Below are positions 1 through 6,123 of a stretch of 7,290 nt of DNA, piece after piece. The stretch comes from Clostridiales bacterium (GTDB lineage: Bacteria > Bacillota > Clostridia > Oscillospirales > Acutalibacteraceae). The first letter of the stretch is position 1. Every line of letters begins with the position of its first letter. The translations under genes and the position numbers were made by a program. Location: NCBI GenBank assembly GCA_012728445.1, contig JAAYFA010000387.1, positions 1-7,290 of the forward strand, given 5' to 3'. The notes below the pieces were generated by a model. It searched no databases. It was not told the origin of the DNA and worked only from the letters and a program-made list of their open reading frames with translations.

Positions 1-2
1 GG

Positions 3-248
3 GTCTATATCAGAGTGCTCGAATCGGATGGTTTCGGTGTTTTTGAGGTCAAAAGTATTTCCAAAGAACCCCTTAATATTTCGTCGGAGGAACTCATGGA
101 ACGGTTTGTACGCGGTGACCGTTCGCGCAACGAAGAAGGCAACGGGTTCGGTCTTTCCATCGCCAAAGAACTGGCTGCTATTCAACAATCAACGTTACTG
201 TTAAGCCGGACACCGATGCCGACAAAGAAGTTAAAGAACTGTGGCTGA
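3..248 (+). CDS. Sensor histidine kinase, C-terminal fragment with probable frameshift
   Basis: This is the end of a gene that enters from the left edge; only about 81 residues are visible. It reads as the distal half of a HATPase_c ATP-binding domain. The F-box-like stretch LMERFVRGDRSRN is followed by the G2 glycine box GNGFGLSIAKELAAIQQ. The preceding PLNISSEELMERF wording resembles VanS-like kinases of Clostridia. Such kinases autophosphorylate a histidine and pass phosphate to a response regulator; both the histidine and the N/G1 boxes would lie outside the window. After about position 190 the reading frame gives an unconvincing tail (STLLLSRTPMPTKKLKNCG). The neighbouring frame reads NVTVKPDTDADKEVKELWLS and stops at 251-253, which looks much more like the closing beta-strand and end of such a domain. 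A one-base loss, or a two-base gain, between about 182 and 191 would explain this. It may therefore be a pseudogene, a sequencing error or an altered but functional end. Confidence 0.75.
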   Translation, partial: VYIRVLESDGFGVFEVKSISKEPLNISSEELMERFVRGDRSRNEEGNGFGLSIAKELAAIQQSTLLLSRTPMPTKKLKNCG

Positions 249-338
249 GCTGAGTTGAAGACAGATGCCCGGTCACGACAATCTTGTACACCCCACTCCG
301 GTAAACATTGCGCTTGGATAGCGTGAAAACGATAAAAA

Positions 339-376
339 GCAAGAAAGGGACCACTTGATGCCCATCCCTTTCTTGC
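339..376 (-). terminator. Intrinsic terminator of the minus-strand three-gene operon
   Basis: A perfect 12-bp inverted repeat (GCAAGAAAGGGA at 339-350, TCCCTTTCTTGC at 365-376) encloses a 14-nt loop. On the minus strand it is followed at once by five T residues (plus-strand A run 334-338), the normal layout of a Rho-independent terminator. It lies about 90 nt after the stop codon of the aminotransferase gene. On the plus strand the hairpin is followed by TATGACACTTTTG, so termination of the histidine kinase transcript here is possible but less well supported. Confidence 0.85.
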
Positions 377-467
377 TATGACACTTTTGTTAAAGCCGCC
401 GGTCTTTTTGGCTTAACCGGTCACAGTCTTGCTTAAGAACTGTTGCGCTTCTTTTTATTGTCTTCAC

Positions 468-1643
468 TTACGCCAAGGCCTTCCCTGCGGCTTTGCATGC
501 GGCGATGACTTTTTCAACCTCCGCCTTGCTCCAATCGGGGTTGATGCCTATATAGACCGTTTTGGCGAGAATGTCCAGCGTTTTCGGGCACATATCGGGC
601 GAATAGTTGTGATTCAGGTCTTTATTTGCCTGCATCTTAAACGGGTCCATCAGCGGATGCAGGGCACCGCGTTTTTCGAGTACGGGTGTCCAGTGGGTAT
701 ACACATGCTTACCCGTGTCGATAGGCAGCGTGCCGTGAATGCCATCCGCCGTGGCGAATTTACGCGCTGCTTCCTCGGAGTCAAACATGAAAGCCACGGT
801 GGTACCACAGTCGCCCGCCGCATCGTGCGAGGGGGCAAAACAAAAATCATTCTGGAGCGCGTCCATGATATTTTTTTTGTTTTTTCTTAAATCGGCCAGA
901 ATACCGTCTAACTTTTTAAGCTGCTCGCGGAGTATTGCGGCGGTAATCTCGTTTGTCCTGTATTCCGTACCACAAAATTGCGCCTCGCTTATTTCATCCA
1001 GCTGTCCGCCAAAATAGGCGATAGCACTGCTGTCGTGATAAATGAAGGCCCGCTCAAAAAGGGTCCTGTCATTTGTCAGTAAAGCGCCGCCCTCGCCTGA
1101 GGTGATAATTTTAAACTGGTTAAAGCTCAGCGCACCGGCATGCCCGATGGTACCCAGGCGCCTGCCCTTATGAGAGCCACCGTCCGCCTGACAGGCGTCT
1201 TCAATAATTTTAAGATTATATTTTTCTGCCAGGTTCATTAACCCATCCATGTCACAGGGAAAGCCCTGAATGTTGACCGGCATAATTGCCTTTGTGTGAC
1301 GGCTTATCCTTTTTTCTGCATCACTCACGTCGATGGTGCAACTTTCATCAATCTCCGCAATGACCGGGATTGCCCCTGTTGCCAAAACCGCCATAGCGGA
1401 GGCAATGTAAGTATACGCCGGTACGATTACTTCATCCCCGGGGCCGATGCCGCATGCGACCATTGCGGCGATGAGGGCTGCCTTGCCGGAGGTCATGAGA
1501 ATAGCGTTTTGACAGCCGAATAACTCTTTCATTTCTTGTTCACAGTGCATCGTCTCTTGCAAACCGCCGTTGCACTTGAACAGTTCTCTGGACTCAATCA
1601 CTTTGGCAACCGCTTGAATTTCTTCCTTACCTATTCTGTACAT
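468..1643 (-). CDS. DegT/DnrJ/EryC1/StrS-family PLP-dependent aminotransferase
   Basis: This is a 391-residue fold-type I aminotransferase of the sugar/secondary-metabolite class, the usual length for the family. These enzymes move an amino group, commonly from Gln or Glu, to a keto-sugar, keto-cyclitol or related ketone. The PLP lysine is K178 in SFNQFKIITSGEGG. D149 in EDACQA should contact the pyridine nitrogen. TSGKAAL (51-57) is the phosphate-binding region, with Lys where TSGTAAL is usual. The GEGG after the lysine is the form seen in 3-amino-5-hydroxybenzoate synthase and scyllo-inosose aminotransferases, so a cyclic ketone substrate is a fair guess. The ATG at 1643 has GGAGGAAG (plus-strand 1648-1655) just upstream, inside the preceding gene, which it overlaps by 13 nt; translational coupling is likely. 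It is last in the operon, followed by the terminator at 339-376. Family assignment is firm; substrate is unknown. Confidence 0.93.
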   Translation of the reverse strand: MYRIGKEEIQAVAKVIESRELFKCNGGLQETMHCEQEMKELFGCQNAILMTSGKAALIAAMVACGIGPGDEVIVPAYTYIASAMAVLATGAIPVIAEIDESCTIDVSDAEKRISRHTKAIMPVNIQGFPCDMDGLMNLAEKYNLKIIEDACQADGGSHKGRRLGTIGHAGALSFNQFKIITSGEGGALLTNDRTLFERAFIYHDSSAIAYFGGQLDEISEAQFCGTEYRTNEITAAILREQLKKLDGILADLRKNKKNIMDALQNDFCFAPSHDAAGDCGTTVAFMFDSEEAARKFATADGIHGTLPIDTGKHVYTHWTPVLEKRGALHPLMDPFKMQANKDLNHNYSPDMCPKTLDILAKTVYIGINPDWSKAEVEKVIAACKAAGKALA

Positions 1644-2932
1644 ACGACTTCCTCCAAAATTCTGACGTTTTCTTTGATGATATTATAATCCGAATCCGGC
1701 GCTAATGTCATAACACCGGAGGTTAAAAACATATCGATTTCGTACCCGCCTCGACAAAGCTGATCTTGCGTTGGCAGATAGCCGTTGTTGCCGTTGGTAC
1801 ACCCCAGACAAAGCGTGTGTTGACAGGGGCTGTAACGGCGAAGCCGCAATGAAATTTCGGAAAAGAACTCATAGGGGAACGGAATAAAAGCGACTCTGCC
1901 AATGCTTATAATTGTCTGTGGAAAGGAAAAGGCTTTTTCCGTCGGTAGCCCCGATTCGTATGCTTCCACTACCGCGGCAAGGTATTCGTAGGTTCTGCCG
2001 GACAGGTTGATGCTTTTCTCGCCGCTAAAGGCTTCAAGCTTTGCCTTTGCTTGCTCCAAGGGCATAATTGGGGCGTAGGGTAACTGTATTTCGCCCGTCA
2101 CGCAGCGCAGCGACGACGGGGCATAATCTTCGATACTTCTGTAGGCCTTTACCGCGTCCTCTGCGGCCAGTTTTCCGAGCTCATTGACATACTCCATATT
2201 GCCGGTTGTTTGCCCATTTGAAAGCCGTGGCCCGACATCACCCTCGGCACCGTTAAAGAACGCCGTTACCGCACCGCTTTCCGCATCCAGCCGGTCAATC
2301 ATCACGCCTGCCCAGTCGCGCGTTATTTCGGTATTCTTGCCCGCCGCGGTACAGTGTGCGCCATAGTGGACGATGTTGGCTACCGCCGTGCTTGCCAAGG
2401 TTTTAAAACTTAAAACCGTCAAGTTTGGATCATAGCATCCCCAAGGATTTTGCCCCAAACACACGCTGTTATCCTTATTCAGCTGGCGGCGGTTGATACC
2501 GATTTCGCTTTTAACCGTGCCCGTACCAAGCAGTGCCGGCTCCAAATTCTGAATTGCCATTTGGGCAGCCTTGATCGTTTGAGGAATAAAGACAGTGTCG
2601 CAGTATTCCCTGTCAATCGGTCCCCAACCGGCATTGCCCGCCATACAAGGCCCTGAGTGTGTGTGCGTTGTAGATAACATAATTTTAGCGGCGGGAACGC
2701 CCGTTGCCAAACTCACCTCCCCACGTATCTCCTCGCATAACTGCGTATCAATTAAACATACCGTTGCCGAAATCAGTATTGCTTGTTCTTCCTCTTGTTC
2801 AAAAGCAATGGCGGTCACCGTTAAATCATCGTTGACCGATTGGCTGAACACATCGAGCGTGTAGCCGTAGAGCCTTGCCCCAATAGGCGGCGTGATCACT
2901 TCTCTGCCCGCTCCCACTTTAAACCCTGCCAT
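1631..2932 (-). CDS. Neutral/alkaline ceramidase-like zinc amidohydrolase
   Basis: This 433-residue protein matches the N-terminal catalytic domain of the neutral/alkaline non-lysosomal ceramidase family. Known members cleave the amide bond of ceramide using zinc. Visible motifs, numbered from the chosen start: VGAGREVITPPIG near the N-terminus; STTHTHSGP with H90 and H92; HYGAHCTA with H193; NGAEGDVGP at 227-235; FPYEFF with E355; and NGYLPTQ with Y385. His, His, Glu and Tyr at these places correspond to the zinc site of the Pseudomonas enzyme, so it is probably catalytic. It is shorter than secreted ceramidases, and I see neither a signal peptide nor the C-terminal immunoglobulin-like domain, which suggests a cytosolic enzyme with another amide substrate. 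An upstream TTG at 2965 would add 11 residues, but the ATG at 2932 fits the family N-terminus and follows GGGAAGGGG. The glycosidase-like gene ends 50 nt upstream; the aminotransferase overlaps its 3' end. Confidence 0.9.
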   Translation of the reverse strand: MAGFKVGAGREVITPPIGARLYGYTLDVFSQSVNDDLTVTAIAFEQEEEQAILISATVCLIDTQLCEEIRGEVSLATGVPAAKIMLSTTHTHSGPCMAGNAGWGPIDREYCDTVFIPQTIKAAQMAIQNLEPALLGTGTVKSEIGINRRQLNKDNSVCLGQNPWGCYDPNLTVLSFKTLASTAVANIVHYGAHCTAAGKNTEITRDWAGVMIDRLDAESGAVTAFFNGAEGDVGPRLSNGQTTGNMEYVNELGKLAAEDAVKAYRSIEDYAPSSLRCVTGEIQLPYAPIMPLEQAKAKLEAFSGEKSINLSGRTYEYLAAVVEAYESGLPTEKAFSFPQTIISIGRVAFIPFPYEFFSEISLRLRRYSPCQHTLCLGCTNGNNGYLPTQDQLCRGGYEIDMFLTSGVMTLAPDSDYNIIKENVRILEEVVCTE

Positions 2933-2943
2933 ATCAATGAATA

Positions 2944-2952
2944 CCCCTTCCC
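2944..2952 (-). promoter_or_regulatory. Ribosome binding site deciding the ceramidase-like start
   Basis: On the minus strand GGGAAGGGG lies 11 nt before the ATG at 2932. The spacing is slightly long, but the alternative TTG at 2965 has only a weak GAAG upstream. The family N-terminus (MAGFKVGAGREVITPP) also begins at 2932. Confidence 0.55.
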
Positions 2953-2982
2953 GTTTATAAAACAAATAGCTTCAACTTTTCT

Positions 2983-4335
2983 TCACTGTTTGAACAACTC
3001 AACCAACATTGCCTGCCCCGGCGCAACATCCAGTAAAATGCCGCCGTGGTCTACCGGAGTTTCCCCGATAAGCTGAAGGCCTTCAGCGCTTATGTCGTAA
3101 AGCTTTGCCGATTTGTACCCGCACATCGGCAACTGCCAAGTCCGCTTGCAGCCGTTTTTACTGTAGGCAATTCGCATGTCATCCTTAAACATTACCGGCA
3201 AAAGTAAATCGTCGTTGATTTTCATCAAAACGCCGTTCTTTGCGATTTTTTGCGCATGCCGATAAGAAACGGTGCCATCCGTATAAACCATGCGTAGTTT
3301 TTTGCCGCGACCCGCCAGTTTTTCTTTCTGTAAAGTTGCCAAATAAAAATATGGAATATTCGTTGCGGCGAATTGCCGCAAAAACTCTTTGTGCCAGGCA
3401 TTTGCATCTGTCTGTGCATTGGCATCTCCACCGTTTAAACGCCATAGCTCCTCGCCATGGATGTTGCCGTACAGGATTTCGCCGTATTTGCCTTTCAGTA
3501 GGCCGCCGGCATATTTCTGCGGATAATAATTGAAGACCTCGCGCTTTTTGAGTTTGTCCACCCACCAGACGGCGGGCAACTGCCCGAGGGTATCAACAGG
3601 GTACCGTCGCCATAAAAAACCACGGACAATATTGCCATAAAAAAGTGCCGTCAGCGGGCCTTCTCGGTAGGTAAACTCGGAGGTTGTATCAATCCCCTTT
3701 TGAGCAAGGTAATCAATCATCTTTTTTCTGTAGGCTTGCATTGTTTTTATGTCAACTTTCGGCTTTCGGTTGACATAGCACTGAAAATTATCGACATGTA
3801 CCGTTCCCGCTTGCCGCAAAGGCAAAAGCTTTAAAAGAGTTTTTACTCTTTCATGGAAAAGCCCGCTTTCCCACTCTTCTTTGTAGCTGACCTTGTAACA
3901 AGGCAAACCGTTATATTCTTCTACCGCGGCCGGTCTTCCGTTACGGTCACGGATGAGTGCATTTTTCTCTCTATATGCATAAATCAAAGGGCTGTTGTCA
4001 TAGGCATCGGCAAAATTGATATGTACGCTGATGACCGTGTTGAAGTTTTTCGCCTGTTCCATGAGCCAAAGCATACTTTCAAGCGGTGTTTCATCCTCTT
4101 GCCTTTTGAGCGCCGGGTTGACTTCATCAAAAGCCGGATATTTATCGTCATGACCGTCAAACTGCCAACCGACAAGATAAATAATTTTTGGAACGCCGAG
4201 TGTCAGCGCATCCACCTGCCGGACAATTGCCATCGCTCTTTCAACGTCACACTCTACTACACTACCGCCCCTGCCGTCCGGGCGCGCCATAAAGAGCTTC
4301 ATCATCATCGTTTTTGTATAATCATACCTTGGCAT
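2983..4335 (-). CDS. Putative GH101-like TIM-barrel glycoside hydrolase
   Basis: This 450-residue protein is the first gene of the operon. It resembles a group of clostridial and Paenibacillus proteins often labelled endo-alpha-N-acetylgalactosaminidase-like (GH101-related). Numbering from the chosen start: RPDGRGG at 18-24; KIIYLVGWQFDGHDDKYP around 50-67, typical of the group; a barrel strand ISVHIN at 102-107; AGTVHVDNF with D182; and TTSEFTYREG with E220. D182 and E220 are the best candidates for nucleophile and acid/base, since GH101 enzymes use an Asp followed some 30 residues later by a Glu. The last 70 or so residues look like a beta-sandwich cap, as in alpha-amylase relatives. No signal peptide or carbohydrate-binding module is visible, unlike secreted mucin-degrading GH101 enzymes, so it probably acts on imported material. 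The ATG at 4335 is chosen over upstream ATGs because it follows GGAG with 8-nt spacing and because the promoter -35 covers the farther start. The glycosidase fold is likely; the substrate is not known. Confidence 0.85.
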   Translation of the reverse strand: MPRYDYTKTMMMKLFMARPDGRGGSVVECDVERAMAIVRQVDALTLGVPKIIYLVGWQFDGHDDKYPAFDEVNPALKRQEDETPLESMLWLMEQAKNFNTVISVHINFADAYDNSPLIYAYREKNALIRDRNGRPAAVEEYNGLPCYKVSYKEEWESGLFHERVKTLLKLLPLRQAGTVHVDNFQCYVNRKPKVDIKTMQAYRKKMIDYLAQKGIDTTSEFTYREGPLTALFYGNIVRGFLWRRYPVDTLGQLPAVWWVDKLKKREVFNYYPQKYAGGLLKGKYGEILYGNIHGEELWRLNGGDANAQTDANAWHKEFLRQFAATNIPYFYLATLQKEKLAGRGKKLRMVYTDGTVSYRHAQKIAKNGVLMKINDDLLLPVMFKDDMRIAYSKNGCKRTWQLPMCGYKSAKLYDISAEGLQLIGETPVDHGGILLDVAPGQAMLVELFKQ

Positions 4336-4343
4336 TGTCACAG

Positions 4344-4347
4344 CTCC
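4344..4347 (-). promoter_or_regulatory. Ribosome binding site deciding the GH101-like start
   Basis: GGAG on the minus strand sits 8 nt before the ATG at 4335. Upstream in-frame ATG codons at about 4360 and 4398 have no comparable site. The one at 4398 overlaps the -35 element and cannot be on the transcript. Confidence 0.7.
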
Positions 4348-4369
4348 ACTCATCATTTGCATTATAATT

Positions 4370-4398
4370 ATTATAACTGTTCCGCCTTCATCTTGCAA
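4370..4398 (-). promoter_or_regulatory. Sigma-A-type promoter of the minus-strand operon
   Basis: On the minus strand a -35 element TTGCAA (4393-4398) is followed after exactly 17 nt by a perfect -10 TATAAT (4370-4375). Transcription would start near 4363, giving a leader of about 28 nt before the ATG at 4335. A second TATAAT (4361-4366) lies just downstream but lacks a properly spaced -35. Confidence 0.75.
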
Positions 4399-4434
4399 TG
4401 ATCGGGGCGGATTGTCTGCTCATTTTGTTTTGTT

Positions 4435-4463
4435 TTGACATTGAAATTGTGATGTGCTACTAT
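4435..4463 (+). promoter_or_regulatory. Sigma-A-type promoter of the GDPD gene
   Basis: A consensus -35 TTGACA (4435-4440) is followed after 17 nt by TACTAT (4458-4463), one base from the -10 consensus. Transcription would start near 4470, giving a leader of about 44 nt before the ATG at 4514. This excludes the upstream in-frame GTG at 4454, which lies within the promoter. The two -35 elements of the divergent promoters are only 36 bp apart, so one regulator could control both. Confidence 0.8.
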
Positions 4464-4498
4464 TCAAGCATATATTTCAGAAAGAACAATTACACCCG

Positions 4499-4504
4499 AA
4501 AGGA
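4499..4504 (+). promoter_or_regulatory. Ribosome binding site deciding the GDPD start
   Basis: AAAGGA ends 9 nt before the ATG at 4514. This, together with the promoter position, supports the 279-residue form over the 20-residue upstream extension from the GTG at 4454. Confidence 0.7.
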
Positions 4505-4513
4505 TTGGTCGTC

Positions 4514-5353
4514 ATGAACGATATTATCCGAGAAACAGCTAAAAACGGACTGCTTATCGCGGCGCATAGGGGCGTTTCCGGCGGAAACATTCCCTGCAAC
4601 TCCATGGCTTCTTACGAAACCGCGCTGGTTCAAGGTGCGGATATTTTGGAAATTGACATCACCAAAAGCGCCGACGGCGAACTGTTTGTGTTTCACGGCG
4701 GTCTTGAATCCATTCATCTGCGCAGTGACAGATTGATTACGAACATGACTGCCACCGAGGTTAGGGAGCTACGCTACTGTAACGGTGACGGAGTCAAAAC
4801 GACACAGTCGGTCAGCACGCTTGACGAAGTTTTTGAAGCCTTCGGACACAGTTGTTTTATTAACCTCGATAAGTTTTGGGACAACATAGCGGAGATAACC
4901 ACCTGCGTGCGCCGACACAAGCTGCAGGACAGGGTGATCGCAAAATCCCACCCCGCCGACGAATGCATTGAACTTCTCGAACAGCTAGCCCCTGACATCC
5001 CCTACTTGCCCTTTATTTGGAACGAAGACGACTGTACGGAAGAACTGCTTAAAAGAGATATCCGCTTCATCGGCACCGAGGCTCACTTCAGCGATGACGA
5101 CAGCGAGGTGGCAAGCACCGAATATCTTGACAAAATGCATCGGCAAAACCTGATTGTCTGGGCAAACGCCATCGTGTTTAACTACAAAACCGTTGAATCC
5201 GCCGGACATACGGATGATATTTCTGTCACCGGCAACCCCGACAACGGGTGGGGATGGCTGGCGAAAAGGGGCTTTGATATACTTCAGACCGACTGGGTGT
5301 TACCTATGCGGATGTATCTTAAAGAAAACGGATTGTTGCACCTTAATCGTTAA
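4514..5353 (+). CDS. Glycerophosphodiester phosphodiesterase-family protein
   Basis: This 279-residue protein has the GDPD TIM-barrel pattern. Classical members split glycerophosphodiesters into glycerol-3-phosphate and an alcohol, with a divalent metal. AAHRG near the N-terminus carries the catalytic pair H18-R19. LEIDITKSADGELFVFHG contains E46 and D48 (metal ligands in family structures) and the second catalytic histidine H61. NLDKF (117-121) has D119-K120 where Glu-Lys is usual. TDWVL near the C-terminus is the barrel closure. The normally conserved HRG...PENT segment is PCNS here, with Cys28 in place of Glu. The core catalytic residues remain, so an active phosphodiesterase is likely, but with perhaps an unusual substrate. 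No signal peptide is visible, so it should be cytosolic, unlike secreted GlpQ. It is transcribed alone from its own promoter, divergently from the three-gene operon, and ends at a strong terminator. Family assignment is secure; substrate is open. Confidence 0.92.
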   Translation: MNDIIRETAKNGLLIAAHRGVSGGNIPCNSMASYETALVQGADILEIDITKSADGELFVFHGGLESIHLRSDRLITNMTATEVRELRYCNGDGVKTTQSVSTLDEVFEAFGHSCFINLDKFWDNIAEITTCVRRHKLQDRVIAKSHPADECIELLEQLAPDIPYLPFIWNEDDCTEELLKRDIRFIGTEAHFSDDDSEVASTEYLDKMHRQNLIVWANAIVFNYKTVESAGHTDDISVTGNPDNGWGWLAKRGFDILQTDWVLPMRMYLKENGLLHLNR

Positions 5354-5361
5354 CACAAGAC

Positions 5362-5412
5362 AAATGAGGCTATCCGACAACGGGTTTTCCGTTAAAGGGT
5401 AGCCTCATTTTT
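5362..5412 (+). terminator. Intrinsic terminator of the GDPD gene, possibly bidirectional
   Basis: The arms AAATGAGGCTATCC (5362-5375) and GGGTAGCCTCATTT (5397-5410) pair over 14 positions with one G-T wobble. A small inner hairpin (AACGG 5379-5383, CCGTT 5389-5393) sits in the loop. The plus strand ends in five T residues (5408-5412). The hairpin begins nine bases after the GDPD stop codon. Read from the minus strand it is followed by TTTGTCTTGTGTT, so it could also stop transcripts from the isomerase gene. Confidence 0.9.
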
Positions 5413-5440
5413 GCAGCGTTTTTTGTCAATCAAGCTCGTA

Positions 5441-5486
5441 ATACTGATCCTTCATTAAAACCAAGCTTAAAAATCGGGATTAGTAT
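5441..5486. repeat. Inverted repeat in the convergent intergenic gap
   Basis: ATACTGATCC (5441-5450) and GGATTAGTAT (5477-5486) can pair over 10 positions with one G-T wobble in plus-strand RNA, around a 26-nt loop. On the minus strand the same pair is A-C, so the fit is poorer. AAGCTT occurs at 5463-5468 and again at 5487-5492, where it overlaps the isomerase stop codon. No T-run follows on either strand, so it is not a clear terminator. Confidence 0.4.
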
Positions 5487-5491
5487 AAGCT

Positions 5492-6097
5492 TTAATCAAT
5501 AACTTTGACGGATTCGATAACGGGCTGGTCAGCCGCGAGCACAGTACCGTTGCCATCCTGCACCTTCGTATCGTCGCATATTTTATCAACGATTTCCATC
5601 CCGCTTGTCACATAACCAAACACAGCGTATTCTCCGTCTAGATGCGGGCTGTCTTGGTGAACAATGAAGAACTGCGAGGTTGCGCTGTTGTTGTCGCCGC
5701 CTTGGCGCGCCATAGCGATGGCCCCCCTGGTATTGGACAAGGGGTTGGCCACACCGTTTGCCGAGAACTCGCCTTTGATATTTTTGCCGGAACCGCCGGT
5801 CCCGTTGCCGCTCGGGTCGCCGCCCTGAATCATGAAACCTTTAATAATCCGATGGAAAGTCAGCCCGTCATAAAACCCTTCTTGCGCCAATGTCATAAAG
5901 TTGGCAACCGTAATCGGCGCAACCTTTCCGTCGAGTTCAACGGCTATAGTGCCATAATCTTTTACTTTGATTTCAACATGGTGTTTGCCGGCAGAAGATT
6001 TGACCGTGGTCTTGCCGTCAGCGGTATCCTTACCGCAGGCCGAAAGGGTTGTGAGTGCAAATAAGGTAACGAACAGAATGCAGATGATTTTTTTCAT
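5492..6097 (-). CDS. Cyclophilin-type peptidyl-prolyl cis-trans isomerase, lipoprotein
   Basis: This 201-residue protein catalyses cis-trans isomerisation of X-Pro bonds and probably helps fold exported proteins outside the membrane. Residues 1-20 form a lipoprotein signal (MKK, hydrophobic stretch, LSAC), with C21 the expected lipidated cysteine. A Ser/Lys/Gly-rich linker of about 18 residues follows, then the cyclophilin domain from about 40 to the end. Active-site residues are present: R83 in FHRIIKGFMIQGGDP, F88, M89 and Q91; MAR (129-131); and SQFFI (141-145). The tryptophan of human CypA (WLDG) is His here (HLDG, 152-155), a common bacterial variation linked to weak cyclosporin binding. 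The ATG at 6097 has AGGAG six nt upstream. The Fic gene ends 26 nt before it with no terminator between, so the two are probably cotranscribed, although an internal promoter cannot be excluded. Family and lipoprotein assignment are both firm. Confidence 0.95.
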   Translation of the reverse strand: MKKIICILFVTLFALTTLSACGKDTADGKTTVKSSAGKHHVEIKVKDYGTIAVELDGKVAPITVANFMTLAQEGFYDGLTFHRIIKGFMIQGGDPSGNGTGGSGKNIKGEFSANGVANPLSNTRGAIAMARQGGDNNSATSQFFIVHQDSPHLDGEYAVFGYVTSGMEIVDKICDDTKVQDGNGTVLAADQPVIESVKVID

Positions 6098-6123
6098 GAT
6101 GATCTCCTCTAAAATGTTTTTAT

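Noticed and set aside
429..890. A 153-codon open frame on the plus strand, antisense to the aminotransferase
   Set aside because: Composition is Cys/Arg/His rich as in a shadow frame, no motif is seen, and the opposite strand encodes the catalytic PLP protein.
4376..4392. A possible catabolite-control (cre-like) site between the -35 and -10 of the minus-strand promoter
   Set aside because: TGAAGGCGGAACA keeps the central CG but has the terminal CA one base out of place and several other mismatches.
3853..4401. A 182-codon open frame on the plus strand, antisense to the GH101-like gene
   Set aside because: It has no ribosome binding site at its start, its translation shows no recognisable domain, and it lies wholly opposite a gene with clear family motifs.
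5642..6064. A 140-codon open frame on the plus strand, opposite the cyclophilin gene
   Set aside because: It is the mirror of a well-conserved enzyme and shows no domain or translation signal of its own.
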